Source of the DNA: Pseudomonas benzenivorans
GTDB lineage: Bacteria; Pseudomonadota; Gammaproteobacteria; Pseudomonadales; Pseudomonadaceae
Assembly: GCF_024397895.1 (NCBI RefSeq)
Contig: NZ_CP073346.1
Location: 4,691,299-4,755,298 of the forward strand
DNA: 64,000 nucleotides
Direction of reading: 5' to 3'
Position numbers and translations under genes: made by a program. Under the pieces are notes generated by a model. It saw only the letters and a program-made list of their open reading frames with translations, was not told the DNA's origin and ran no database searches. Shown one piece after another: positions 1 to 8,362 of the stretch; position 1 is the stretch's first letter; every line of letters begins with the position of its first letter.

Positions 1-1954
1 GGGCGACATTCAGAATCAGCTGCTGGCGCTCCTGGTCGAGTTGTTGCACCGAACACAGGGCGGTCGGGTCGCGGCTTTCGCTCATGCGGCAGATGGCGCT
101 GAGGATGTCGCTGAGCGGCTGGTTGGTGGAAATCATGCCGAGGATGTCGCGTTGATCCTCCAGGTAGGCCTCGGCCTTCACCAGGTGGCTGATGTCGTGG
201 GCCACGCCAAAGAAACTGCGCTCCTCGGCCGACCAGGCATAGGACCAGAGCAGGTGAACCACGCTGCCATCCTTGTGCCGATAGCGATTGCTGAAGCCTT
301 GAATGGGGCGTCCAGCTATGGACGCTTCCGCATTCTCATGGGTTCTGAGGCGATCTTCCTCCAGCACGAAGTCGAGAAAGGGGCGACCAATCATCTCGTC
401 GGGTCGGTAACCCAGTAATCCGAAACTGGCGGTATTGACCTCACTGAAGCGCCCTTGCTCATCGATGGAGCAGAGCAGGTCCATGGAGTGTTGCATGATC
501 CGCTGATTGAGGTTCTGCAGCGACTGCTGGCGCTTCAGGCTCTCGTTGAGCGCCTGGTTGGCCTGGCGCAGGTGCCGGTTACGCTCAGTGGAGAGGCTGG
601 CCAGGCGCAGGCTGCAGATCAGGAAGAAGCTGATGCACAGGCCGAAGGGAACGATCAACAGGGTCAGCGTCTGGCTGAGCGACAGGCTGTCCCTGGGGTT
701 GCTGAGGTAGGCCTGCAGCTGCCATTGGACACCTGAGGGCAGGATGACGGTGCGCGAGCTGAGTATGAACGGGGCCATCTCGTCAGGCGAGTCGCCGCTG
801 ATGCTTCGCCCGTCCTCAGAAATGTGGAAGTGGAACTGCTGGGTTTTTGCGCTTAGCAGTGGGTTGAGCTCTATCTCGGCGATGAGCAGTGCGTTCTGTT
901 CATTGCTGGCGCGCAGCGGCCTCACCAGGAAAACCCGCGTACCCAGCGACACGAGCTGCGCGGTACGCACCTCCAGTCGGTGCTTGTGCAGCCAGGCGCG
1001 GTGCTGGGGGCCGGCCAGGAGCTTGGCCAGTTGGTCGAGCGCGGCAGGATTGCGCTCGTGCAGCCATTGCGGATGCAGCTCTTTATCGAGAATGCCGAGC
1101 AAGGTGAGGTAGGGGAAGTCACGCAGATAGCGGCGGCCTTCCCGGTCCAGTTCGCTGGCATTGGGCTGCCATGAAGGTTCCTCCCAGCGGTCGGCGAAGC
1201 GATGCAGCATGGCGCTGTAATCTTCAAACTCATCATTGACTGCGCGCTGCAGATCGGTCAGCGCCGCATCGCTTTCCTGCTTGAGGTTTCCGAGGATCTT
1301 GTCGGTGAGTAGGAACCAGATAAGGCACATCAGCAGGATGCCCAGGCTGCCGGCAATGAGGCTGCGGTGGTCCAGCAGTTGCCTGCGCTCGGTGGGCAGC
1401 TGAGGGAGCAGGATCAGGGCTATGCCGAGCAGGAAGCAAAGCAGGCAGTAGAGGCTGTTGGTGTCTGGCTTGAAGCCAAGCCTCAGTTCATTCAGTTGCG
1501 GCCACCAGTCGGACAGTTGCGCGACCACGGCCAGGGACGCTGCCGCCAAACCCACTACTCGACTGAATCGGAGGCCGGCCTTGCTGTGCTTAAGGCTGAA
1601 GGGCAGGGTGAGTGCGGCCAGCGCTAGAACCAGCGGCAAGGGAGTCTGGGCAGAAAGAGCTTCGGATAGAGTCCCCGTCCGCACTCCCGGCAGATAATGC
1701 CAAAGGCCGCTGAGGCTGACGATTATGGCTATGCCGGTTGTAATTTGCGTGGCCCGCGAGTGGCCGCGGGCTGCGGCCAGCAGGCCCAACCCGAGCAGCA
1801 TCATGGGCAGGGCCCGGTCGGGTAGCAGCGCGAGACTGTATACGTTGAAGTTCTGCTGGCTTACAAACCCGAGGGTGCCTCCGGCGCCGATAAGCACCAA
1901 CGCGATGGCCAGCGTGTGCAGGAACGCCTGGATAAGGACATGACGCGTCAGCAT
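1..1954 (-). CDS. Membrane sensor protein with PAS and GAF domains (C-terminus beyond window)
   Basis: 651 codons are visible on the minus strand and the frame stays open to the left edge, so the output domain is missing. Residues ~1-220 hold several hydrophobic helices (a multi-TM sensor region). Residues ~222-420 look like an extracytoplasmic sensing domain, followed by a TM at ~428-448, a short coiled coil (~455-485) and a PAS domain (~485-592, with motifs such as GYRPDEMIGRPF and RHKDGSVV). From ~612 a GAF-like domain begins (ILSAICRMSESRDPTALCSV). This PAS-GAF arrangement is often followed by GGDEF/EAL or histidine kinase modules; which applies here cannot be seen. It lies 100 bp downstream of three co-oriented two-component genes and probably belongs to the same unit. 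The ATG at 1952-1954 is the first start in frame; its Shine-Dalgarno is weak. Confidence 0.8.
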   Translation of the reverse strand, partial: MLTRHVLIQAFLHTLAIALVLIGAGGTLGFVSQQNFNVYSLALLPDRALPMMLLGLGLLAAARGHSRATQITTGIAIIVSLSGLWHYLPGVRTGTLSEALSAQTPLPLVLALAALTLPFSLKHSKAGLRFSRVVGLAAASLAVVAQLSDWWPQLNELRLGFKPDTNSLYCLLCFLLGIALILLPQLPTERRQLLDHRSLIAGSLGILLMCLIWFLLTDKILGNLKQESDAALTDLQRAVNDEFEDYSAMLHRFADRWEEPSWQPNASELDREGRRYLRDFPYLTLLGILDKELHPQWLHERNPAALDQLAKLLAGPQHRAWLHKHRLEVRTAQLVSLGTRVFLVRPLRASNEQNALLIAEIELNPLLSAKTQQFHFHISEDGRSISGDSPDEMAPFILSSRTVILPSGVQWQLQAYLSNPRDSLSLSQTLTLLIVPFGLCISFFLICSLRLASLSTERNRHLRQANQALNESLKRQQSLQNLNQRIMQHSMDLLCSIDEQGRFSEVNTASFGLLGYRPDEMIGRPFLDFVLEEDRLRTHENAEASIAGRPIQGFSNRYRHKDGSVVHLLWSYAWSAEERSFFGVAHDISHLVKAEAYLEDQRDILGMISTNQPLSDILSAICRMSESRDPTALCSVQQLDQERQQLILNVA

Positions 1955-2054
1955 GGCTGCCCTGTCCGGGCGCTTTTGGCCGGCGTGAAAGCCAGAATGT
2001 TCGTTTTCAAATGTGCTTCCTGCTGGTTCACCCACAGGCACTCTGGCACTTGGA

Positions 2055-2585
2055 TCACGAATCCGGGTCGTCGATGATGATCGAGCCGTCGGTGTCGCGC
2101 ACCACCCGGGTCAAGCCTGGGTTCTCCGTTTCCAGTCGCCACAGTTCCTGTTGCTGGAGCTCAAGAGAGCTCTTTTGCCGACGCACTTGCTCGAGCAGAT
2201 GCCGGTTTTCCTTGCGCAGCAGGTGCAGGTCGATGGCGCTGCGCAGCGCCCCCTCGACTTCGTAGTCTTCCCAGGGCTTGGAAATGAAGCGGTAGACCTC
2301 CGCCTCGTTGATCGCCTGGATCATCGACTGGCGGTCGCCATGGCCGGTCAGCATCAGGCGCACGGCTTCCGGTTGACGTTGTTTCGCGAACTTCAGGTAG
2401 GTGATGCCGTCCAGATTCGGCATCTTGTAATCGGAAACGATCACCGCATAGTCATGGGCGGTGAGTGCATCCAGCGCCTCGTAGACGTCGCTGAAGGTGT
2501 GCAGCTCCCAGCCCTGAGGATTCAGTAGGCGTTTCAGCGATTTCAGTATTTGGGGCTCATCGTCCACCAGTTGGATCTTGATCAT
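2055..2585 (-). CDS. Single-domain response regulator with C-terminal coiled coil
   Basis: A 176-aa CheY-like receiver. The acidic pair is D8/D9, the phosphoacceptor is D52 (VSDYKMPNLDG), LTGH carries the conserved Thr and the ISKPW motif the Lys. After ~residue 120 comes a Glu/Gln/Leu-rich helix, but no DNA-binding or enzymatic domain, so it probably signals by protein contact. The start overlaps the end of the upstream regulator by 4 nt (ATGA), implying translational coupling. Its receiver closely resembles that of the neighbouring YN-GFP regulator (both have ILKSL.RLL and Y.F/YISKPW), which suggests a local duplication. The likely phosphodonor is the histidine kinase two genes upstream. 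The output partner is unknown. Confidence 0.9.
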   Translation of the reverse strand: MIKIQLVDDEPQILKSLKRLLNPQGWELHTFSDVYEALDALTAHDYAVIVSDYKMPNLDGITYLKFAKQRQPEAVRLMLTGHGDRQSMIQAINEAEVYRFISKPWEDYEVEGALRSAIDLHLLRKENRHLLEQVRRQKSSLELQQQELWRLETENPGLTRVVRDTDGSIIIDDPDS

Positions 2586-3934
2586 CGAGCGGCTTCCTGT
2601 GGCGTGGCGCCGGCTTCGGCGGGTTGGCGGACAAACAGGGTATAGCGGGCGCCTTCGCTTTCCTCGAAGGCAATGAGCTTGTTGATCAACGGCCGTGAGA
2701 GTTGCTTGCCTTCATTGAGCAACAGGGTGCCGTTCTCGGCGTTGAGGTTGCGTGCCAGCGTCATGCCCGGCTCCAGGCGCCGGGTGTCGAGCACCAGGAT
2801 GCTGGGGTCGGCAAGCACCAGATCGGGCGCGAGTTCGGTGCAGAGCTTGATGAATTGCTCGCATAACTGCGGATCGTAGAGCTTGCCGCTGTACTTCTGG
2901 ATCAGCAGCAGCGCGTCGTCACGGCTCAGTCGGCGCTCAAGCACCAGGCCGCACTGCAGTTCGATGAAGTCCACGGCCAGCTTGATCAGGCGTGCGCCGA
3001 AGGGAATGTCTTTGCCCTTGAGGCGGTCGGGGAAGCCGCCACCGTCCCAGCGCTCCTGATGGTGACGAATCAAGCGGGCGGCGTCCTGCAGTGGCTCGAG
3101 GCTCATCAGCAGGCTTTCGCCGAGGGCTGGGTACTGGCGGTAGCGTTCGCGCTCGTTCTTGTAGAGCAGATCTGCGGGGCTAACGAGCAGGGTATCGTTC
3201 CAGGTCAGCTTGCCGACGTTGTAGAGCGCTGCGGCCATGGTCAGATCGCGGCTGAGTGCCTCCCCCAGGGAATACTGCTCGGCGTAGGCGCGAACCAGCG
3301 CGATGACCTGGGCGTTGGACTGCTTGTTACGGGGAATGCGCTGGGTGACCAGACTGGAGAAGACTTCGGTGGCCGTCACGTAGCTGCGCTTGAGCTCTTC
3401 GTAGGCCATGTCCAGCATGTCGGCGGTCTGTTGCAGTTCGGCGGTGCGGCTCTTTACCCGCTGCTCCAGGGTGGCATTGAGGTCCTGCAGATGCTGGTTC
3501 TGCTCGCGGGTCAGCCGCTCCAGGCGTTCACGCTCGCGCTCGGAGTGCTGGAAGGCCAGTGCCTGCTGGATGATCAGGCGCAGTTCGTCGTCATCCCAGG
3601 GCTTGCTGATATAGCGGTAGATCCGCCCCTGGTTGATCGCCTTGATCGTGGTGGCGATGTCGGCGTGGCCGGTGAGCAGGATGCGTTGGCAGCCTGGCCA
3701 GCGTCGCTGCACTTCGGCCAGCAGGGTGGCGCCATCCATGCCGGGCATGCGCGCATCCGAGATCACCAGGTCGACGGGGTGCTGGCTGAGCAGTTGCAGA
3801 GCCTGCTCGCCGCCATTGGCCAAGAGGATTTCATAGGGCTCCTGGCGCAGCAGACGGCGCAGACTCTTGAGAATGTTCTCTTCGTCATCGACCAGTAGAA
3901 GGGTGGCGCTGCGCGGCAGTTGCAGGTCGGTCAT
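2582..3934 (-). CDS. Response regulator with degenerate HD-GYP (YN-GFP) domain
   Basis: 450 aa. An N-terminal receiver (residues ~10-125; phosphoacceptor D60 in VISDARMPGMDG, ISKPW Lys motif) joins a coiled coil (~128-190) and an HD-GYP-like domain (~200-370). The metal-binding HD pair is replaced by Y238-N239 (AALYNVGKL) and the GYP signature reads GGGFP (~298-302), while HHQERWDG is retained. HD-GYP proteins are cyclic-di-GMP phosphodiesterases needing the HD metal site. This variant matches the YN-GYP type I remember for P. aeruginosa PA2572, described as a non-canonical regulator of virulence and motility. Catalytic activity is therefore doubtful and a binding or scaffold role is more likely. 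It overlaps the genes on both sides by 4 nt. A C-terminal segment (~385-440) of unknown function follows. Confidence 0.92.
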   Translation of the reverse strand: MTDLQLPRSATLLLVDDEENILKSLRRLLRQEPYEILLANGGEQALQLLSQHPVDLVISDARMPGMDGATLLAEVQRRWPGCQRILLTGHADIATTIKAINQGRIYRYISKPWDDDELRLIIQQALAFQHSERERERLERLTREQNQHLQDLNATLEQRVKSRTAELQQTADMLDMAYEELKRSYVTATEVFSSLVTQRIPRNKQSNAQVIALVRAYAEQYSLGEALSRDLTMAAALYNVGKLTWNDTLLVSPADLLYKNERERYRQYPALGESLLMSLEPLQDAARLIRHHQERWDGGGFPDRLKGKDIPFGARLIKLAVDFIELQCGLVLERRLSRDDALLLIQKYSGKLYDPQLCEQFIKLCTELAPDLVLADPSILVLDTRRLEPGMTLARNLNAENGTLLLNEGKQLSRPLINKLIAFEESEGARYTLFVRQPAEAGATPQEAAR

Positions 3935-5217
3935 GGCTCTGTAGTACCCAGGCTGCCTTCGGCGGGTTGGCGAATCGGCAGCCAGATGCGAAACCGGCTG
4001 CCCTGGCCGGGTTGGCTGCTGACTTCGATGCGGCCGTTGTGTTTCTGCAGGATGTTATAGGACAGCGATAAGCCCAGGCCAGTGCCTTTGCCCACGGGTT
4101 TGGTGGTGAAAAACGGCTCATAGATGCGGTTCAGCAGGTGGGGCTCGATGCCTTTACCCGTGTCTTCCACCTCCAGCCACACCCAGTCGCCTTCCTGCTT
4201 GCTGCGCAGGGTGATGCGGCCGAACTGCTCGATGGCGTGGGCGGCGTTGACCAGCAGGTTCATCAGCACCTGGTTGATCTGCGAGGGAATGCACTCCACC
4301 TCCGGCAGCTCGCCGTAGTCCTTGATGACCTCGGCCTTGTATTTCAGCTCGTTGTTCACCACGTTCAGCGTGGTGTCGAGGCCGCGGTGCAGGTCCGCCA
4401 GCTGGAACTCGTCCTCCTCGATGTGGGAGAAATCCTTGAGCGCGGTGATGATCTTCTTGACCCGGTCGATGCCGTCTTCCGATTCGCCAATCAGCGCTTC
4501 GATATCGCTGCGTATGTAGTCGTACTCCAGGCTGCGCTTGAGCTGGCGGATCTCCTCGAGGCTGGCGGCGCCGTCCACAGCGTCGCTGATGCGCAGCAGG
4601 TCCTGGACGTAGCCGGCGAGGGTCTTGAGGTTGGAGAACACGTAGCCGATGGGGTTGTTGATCTCGTGGGCGACGCCGGCGGCCAGCTGGCCGATCGCTG
4701 CCAGCTTTTCCGACTGCAGCAGTTGTGCGTTGGCCTTTTCCAGCTTCTTGATCAAGCGTTCTTGTTCGATCTGCTTGCTGCTCAGGGCATCCAGTGCTGC
4801 GTCGAGTTGCGCGTTCGCCCGGGCGAACTCAGTGGTGTCATACAGCAGCAGGCCGAAGCACAGCTGCTCTTCCATGTCGCGAAACGGGAAGAGCAGGGTG
4901 CTCTGCAGCATCAGCGCCCCCGGTTCCCGGGATGGCTTGAATGGCAGCTTGATCAGATAGGGGTTGTCTCGCCACTGGGTGTAGACGTGTTGGCCATGGT
5001 CGCGCGCTTGCGCCACCATACCGTCCAGATGCGGTGTGCTAGCCTCGGGGAATACGCTGGTCAGCAGTTGATTTCGCGCCTGCTCGAGCGCTTTGCCGCT
5101 ACAGTGGCTGATGAACGCGTTCCAGTACTGAATGCGCAATTGCGAGTCGAGAATGATGACCCCGACGCCAACGTGTTCGACGAGAACGCTGGCTAGATAG
5201 CTTTGCCTGCTGTCCAT
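3931..5217 (-). CDS. Cytoplasmic PAS-domain sensor histidine kinase
   Basis: 428 aa without an evident TM segment or signal peptide. Residues ~1-130 form a PAS-like sensor (GVGVIILDSQLRIQYWN). A coiled coil (~135-175) leads to the dimerisation/phosphoacceptor helix with H184 in GVAHEINNPIGYV, followed by the HATPase domain with an N box (NLLVNAAHAI), a G1 box (VEDTGKGI), an F box (EPFFTTK) and a G2 box (GTGLGLS). This is the NtrB/HPK4-like kinase class. It is first in an overlapping run with two receiver proteins, so it is probably their phosphodonor. The ATG is preceded by GGGAG at good spacing. A dyad at 5285-5304 lies in its promoter region. In P. aeruginosa I recall PA2571 (kinase) next to PA2572, the same arrangement. 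Confidence 0.93.
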   Translation of the reverse strand: MDSRQSYLASVLVEHVGVGVIILDSQLRIQYWNAFISHCSGKALEQARNQLLTSVFPEASTPHLDGMVAQARDHGQHVYTQWRDNPYLIKLPFKPSREPGALMLQSTLLFPFRDMEEQLCFGLLLYDTTEFARANAQLDAALDALSSKQIEQERLIKKLEKANAQLLQSEKLAAIGQLAAGVAHEINNPIGYVFSNLKTLAGYVQDLLRISDAVDGAASLEEIRQLKRSLEYDYIRSDIEALIGESEDGIDRVKKIITALKDFSHIEEDEFQLADLHRGLDTTLNVVNNELKYKAEVIKDYGELPEVECIPSQINQVLMNLLVNAAHAIEQFGRITLRSKQEGDWVWLEVEDTGKGIEPHLLNRIYEPFFTTKPVGKGTGLGLSLSYNILQKHNGRIEVSSQPGQGSRFRIWLPIRQPAEGSLGTTEP

Positions 5218-5284
5218 AGCGGACTCCCGATGGTGATTGCGTTAGAAAGAATGCGCACTGGTGGCTAGCTGATTCTCGGTAAGG

Positions 5285-5304
5285 ATGTGTCAAATATGAC
5301 ATAT
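5285..5304. promoter_or_regulatory. Dyad-symmetric putative operator
   Basis: TGTCA-N4-TGACA occupies 5288-5301 and the flanking AT/AT pairs extend the symmetry to 5285-5304. It lies 68 bp upstream of the histidine kinase start and 79 bp upstream of the divergent gene at 5383, so it could control either or both. It does not match an Anr, Vfr or Pho box. The binding protein is unknown. Confidence 0.4.
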
Positions 5305-5382
5305 TGTTGGCGTCCGAATTATGGCGATCTTGGCGGACGGCCACCATATTTTTTTAGCTTTCCCCGACGATCAGGTTAGACC

Positions 5383-6084
5383 ATGGATTTAGAGGCCGCG
5401 GATGACGCTGTCATCCACTACCACTTCCGTTTTGCCGACGGCCGCAGCTGGTCTCAGCAAGTCGCATTGCGGCCCGCTGAGCGTGAGGTTTCGGTCGAGC
5501 AGCCGCCTGCCTGGACAAAGCTGGAGTTTCATCAGTGCAAGCACTGCCCGTTGCGCCCTGAGCAGTCGCCCCACTGTCCCTTTGCCCTGGCCCTGATTGG
5601 TCCCGTCGAGCTGCTGGCGCAATCGCCGTCCTATGAGCAGGTGGAGGTCGAGGTGCAGTGGCGCGGGCGGGAAATTCGCAAGCGCACCAGTCTGCAACGT
5701 GCCTTGGGTTCCCTGCTCGGCGCGCTGGGCGCGACATCCGGGTGTCCGCACACGCGCATGCTGAAGGCGATGGCCTGGTTCCATCAGCCGTTCAGTGGCT
5801 CGGATGAGACCCTTTACCGCGTATTTGGCACTTACCTGCTCGGCCAGTACCTGCGCCAGCAGCGCGGCATGACTGCGGATTGGTCGATGAGCGAGTTGCG
5901 CGAGGTGTACCGCAAGCTGCGCCAGGTCAATCTGGGCATGACCGAGCGGCTGCGCGCCGCAGCGGTCGAGGATTCCGGGCCCAATGGGATGATCCTGCTG
6001 GACCTGCTGGCGGCCGATACGCTGTACTTCCTGGATCAGTATGACGGCGAGCTGGACCGCTTCTTCGCCGCCTATTTCGAGTAG
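5383..6084 (+). CDS. Conserved hypothetical protein with Cys motif
   Basis: 233 aa, soluble, with no signal peptide or TM. I do not recognise an enzymatic family. Visible features are a Cys/His group (C52, C55, H64, C65 in CKHCPLRPEQSPHCP) plus C121 (SGCPHTRML), which could bind zinc or an Fe-S cluster. A predominantly helical C-terminal half (~105-233) ends with an acidic/aromatic tail. The gene is divergent from the kinase cassette, sharing a 165-bp promoter region, and ends 15 bp before the convergent apt gene. The ATG at 5383 is the first start in frame after the promoter region. Role unknown; the Cys pattern suggests a structural or redox metal site, which is inference only. Confidence 0.85.
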   Translation: MDLEAADDAVIHYHFRFADGRSWSQQVALRPAEREVSVEQPPAWTKLEFHQCKHCPLRPEQSPHCPFALALIGPVELLAQSPSYEQVEVEVQWRGREIRKRTSLQRALGSLLGALGATSGCPHTRMLKAMAWFHQPFSGSDETLYRVFGTYLLGQYLRQQRGMTADWSMSELREVYRKLRQVNLGMTERLRAAAVEDSGPNGMILLDLLAADTLYFLDQYDGELDRFFAAYFE

Positions 6085-6099
6085 CCACGCAGGCCGGTG

Positions 6100-6648
6100 T
6101 CACCGTTCGTTCAGGGCGAATGCGGTCAGGGTGAAGGTCGGAATGCCCATATCCTGCAATTTCTGCGAGCCGCCGAGTTCGGGCAGATCGATGATGGCCG
6201 CGGCTTCATGGATCTTCGCCCCCATCCTGCGCACCAGTTGGGCGGCGGCGAGCAGGGTGCCGCCGGTGGCAATCAGATCATCGAAAATCAGGACGCTGTC
6301 ACCTTCGCACAGGCTGTCGGCCTGCACTTCGAGAAAGGATTCGCCGTACTCGGTCTTGTAGGCCTCGCGCAGCAACTCGCCGGGCAGCTTGCCGTGTTTG
6401 CGAAACAGGATCAGCGGCTTGTTGAGTTCGTAGGCGATGATCGAGCCGATCAGGAAGCCGCGGGCGTCCATGGCGGCGATATGGCTGAACTCGCCTTCGA
6501 CATAGCGCTGGATGAAGCTGTCGGCGACCATGCGCAAGGCCCGCGGCGACTGGAACAGCGGGGTGATGTCGCGAAAGATGACCCCCGGCTTGGGGAAATC
6601 AGCGACCGGGCGAATCAGGGTTTTGATGCTGAATTCGTCGAAAATCAT
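6100..6648 (-). CDS. apt: Adenine phosphoribosyltransferase
   Basis: Salvages adenine: adenine + PRPP gives AMP + PPi, in the cytoplasm. 182 aa, the usual length. It carries the PRPP-binding motif [13 protein letters not shown] at residues 119-131, the N-terminal segment [16 protein letters not shown] typical of Apt, and KHGKLPGE in the flexible hood region. A longer in-frame ORF extends upstream, but the ATG at 6646-6648 is preceded by AGGAG at ideal distance and gives the standard N-terminus. It lies 70 bp downstream of anr in the same orientation; an anr-apt neighbourhood is common in Pseudomonas. It is probably expressed housekeeping-style. Confidence 0.98.
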   Translation of the reverse strand: MIFDEFSIKTLIRPVADFPKPGVIFRDITPLFQSPRALRMVADSFIQRYVEGEFSHIAAMDARGFLIGSIIAYELNKPLILFRKHGKLPGELLREAYKTEYGESFLEVQADSLCEGDSVLIFDDLIATGGTLLAAAQLVRRMGAKIHEAAAIIDLPELGGSQKLQDMGIPTFTLTAFALNER

Positions 6649-6718
6649 CGTTGGACTCCTGCGGCTTTGAAAGGCGGTTGGCGGCTCCGGCAGCCTGCCG
6701 AAAGGCCGATGGATCCAC

Positions 6719-7453
6719 TCAGCTGTCGAGGTGCCCCCCGGCCAGGGCGCACAGTTCGACGGAGTCGAGAATATGCACTTCCTTGCCTTCGGCTTCGAGC
6801 AGTTTGTTGCGCTGGAAGCGGGTGAATACCCGGGACACGGTTTCCACCGCCAGCCCCAGGTAGTTGCCGATCTCGTTGCGCGACATGGCCAGGCGAAACT
6901 GTTGTGCGGAGAAACCGCGTGCGCTGAAGCGCGCCGAGAGATTGACCAGGAATGAGGCGATGCGCTCATCCGCTGTCTTTTTCGACAACAGCAGCATCAT
7001 GTGCTGATCTTCGCGAATTTCCCGACTCATGATGCGCATCAGCTGGCGCCTAAGCTGTGGCAGTTGCGCGGCCAGTTCGTCGAGGCGTTCGAAGGGAATC
7101 TCGCAGATCGAGGTGGTTTCCAAGGCTTGTGCGGAGACCGGATAGCGTTCGGTGTCCATGCCGGAGAGGCCAACCAGTTCACTGGGCAGGTGAAAGCCGG
7201 TTATCTGCTCCGTACCGCCATCGCTCAGGCTGAAGGTCTTGAGGGCGCCGGAGCGCACGGCGAACAGCGAACCGAAGGTGTCGCCCTGTCGGAACAGGTA
7301 TTCACCCTTCTTCAATGGGCGGCCCCGTTTGACGATCTCATCCAGTGCGTCCAGGTCTTCCAGATTCAGCGACAGCGGCAGGCAAAGCGGCGCCAGACTG
7401 CAGTCCTTGCAGTGGGCCTGATGAGGTGCGCGGGGTTTGGCACATTGCGACAT
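6719..7453 (-). CDS. anr: Oxygen-sensing FNR/CRP-family regulator Anr
   Basis: Global regulator of anaerobic and microaerobic genes in pseudomonads; it binds DNA (TTGAT-N4-ATCAA) as a dimer when its [4Fe-4S] cluster is intact. 244 aa. Candidate cluster ligands are C15, C18 and C24 ([12 protein letters not shown]) and C117 (TTSICEIPF), matching the FNR pattern. A cyclic-nucleotide-type beta-barrel spans ~35-130, a long dimerisation helix ~125-155 and a helix-turn-helix ~185-215, with the specificity residues E204, S207 and R208 (VETVSR) spaced as in FNR. It lies beside the cbb3 oxidase genes, classical Anr-linked genes. One credible Anr box is visible in this window, in front of aer. Confidence 0.97.
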   Translation of the reverse strand: MSQCAKPRAPHQAHCKDCSLAPLCLPLSLNLEDLDALDEIVKRGRPLKKGEYLFRQGDTFGSLFAVRSGALKTFSLSDGGTEQITGFHLPSELVGLSGMDTERYPVSAQALETTSICEIPFERLDELAAQLPQLRRQLMRIMSREIREDQHMMLLLSKKTADERIASFLVNLSARFSARGFSAQQFRLAMSRNEIGNYLGLAVETVSRVFTRFQRNKLLEAEGKEVHILDSVELCALAGGHLDS

Positions 7454-7678
7454 CGAGGTTGTCCCTGATTAAACACACACTAACCGCAAGGGTACCGCAG
7501 CGGGGCGTGATTCAGCCAGCCAGCGGCGGCGCGGTCAAGTGTCTGGCCTGCAAGCTTTGGCCAACGCATAGGCGTTGCTTCTCAAGGAGCATAGCCACGG
7601 GAACGGGGTCGTAGGAGCTGGAGTCCAGGAGAAAGGGGGAGTGTCGAGCCGTCGCGGCGAAGGTCGGCTGGAGCCGCC
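7454..7678. other. Gap at the expected hemN position with REP-like remnant
   Basis: No credible gene in these 225 bp. From memory, most Pseudomonas carry hemN between anr and the TauE-like gene. Visible here are a short stem (CAACGC at 7562-7567 pairing with GCGTTG at 7572-7577) and a GTAGGAGC head followed by the palindrome CTGGAGTCCAG (7611-7628), reminiscent of a degenerate Pseudomonas REP element. The anr promoter should lie in the left part. Confidence 0.45.
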
Positions 7679-8362
7679 TCAGTGACCCATCAGCCAGTGC
7701 TGATGCGGTCCAGGCAGGGTCCAGACGCCGAACATGATCACCAGCACGCCGCCGGCGGTGCGCACACCCCGTTTGCGCAACAGGGCCGTCACGCGTTCGG
7801 CGGCCATCCCGGTGGCCAGCAGCACCGGCAGGGTACCGAGGCCGAAGGCCAGCATCAGCGCGGCGCTGCCCAGCGCGTTGCCCTGGCTGGAAGCCCACAG
7901 CAGGGTGCTGTAGACCAGCCCGCAGGGCAACCAGCCCCACAGCGAGCCCAGCACCAGCGCCTTGGCCGTGCTGTCGACCGGCATGAAGCGTCGGGTCAAC
8001 GGCTGGATATGCCGCCATAGGCCGCGACCCAGGCTTTCGATCCGGGTCAGCCCGCTCCACCAGCCGGCCAGATACAGGCCCATGGCGATCAGCAGTAGCG
8101 CCGCCAGGACGCGCAGGCCGATCGCCGCCGGGCTGCTGGCCAGGGCCCAGCCGGCCAGGCCGAGCAGCAGGCCGGCGACTGCATAGCTGAGAATCCGTCC
8201 GAGGTTGTAGCTCAGCAGCAGATGAAACCGCCGTGCCCGCTGCTCGGCGGGAATGGCCAGGGTCAGTGCGCCCATCAGGCCGCCACACATGCCCAGGCAA
8301 TGCCCGCCGCCGAGCAGGCCGAGAATCAGCGCCGAAAGCAGCAGTGGCGCCAGTTCAAGCAT
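7679..8362 (-). CDS. TauE/SafE-type (UreH-like) membrane protein of the cbb3 cluster
   Basis: 227 aa, about six TM helices, inner membrane. The conserved N-terminal motif GGGHCLGMCGG (residues ~18-28) and WGWLPCGLVYS (~142-152) belong to the UreH_2/'sulfite exporter TauE/SafE' family, related to DsbD-like and metal-handling membrane proteins. The start overlaps ccoS by 8 nt, so it is the last coupled gene of ccoGHIS. In pseudomonads this gene regularly follows ccoS. Its Cys/His-rich intramembrane motifs together with ccoI (copper ATPase) make a role in copper supply or redox maintenance for oxidase assembly plausible. Sulfite export is only the family label. Confidence 0.88.
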   Translation of the reverse strand: MLELAPLLLSALILGLLGGGHCLGMCGGLMGALTLAIPAEQRARRFHLLLSYNLGRILSYAVAGLLLGLAGWALASSPAAIGLRVLAALLLIAMGLYLAGWWSGLTRIESLGRGLWRHIQPLTRRFMPVDSTAKALVLGSLWGWLPCGLVYSTLLWASSQGNALGSAALMLAFGLGTLPVLLATGMAAERVTALLRKRGVRTAGGVLVIMFGVWTLPGPHQHWLMGH

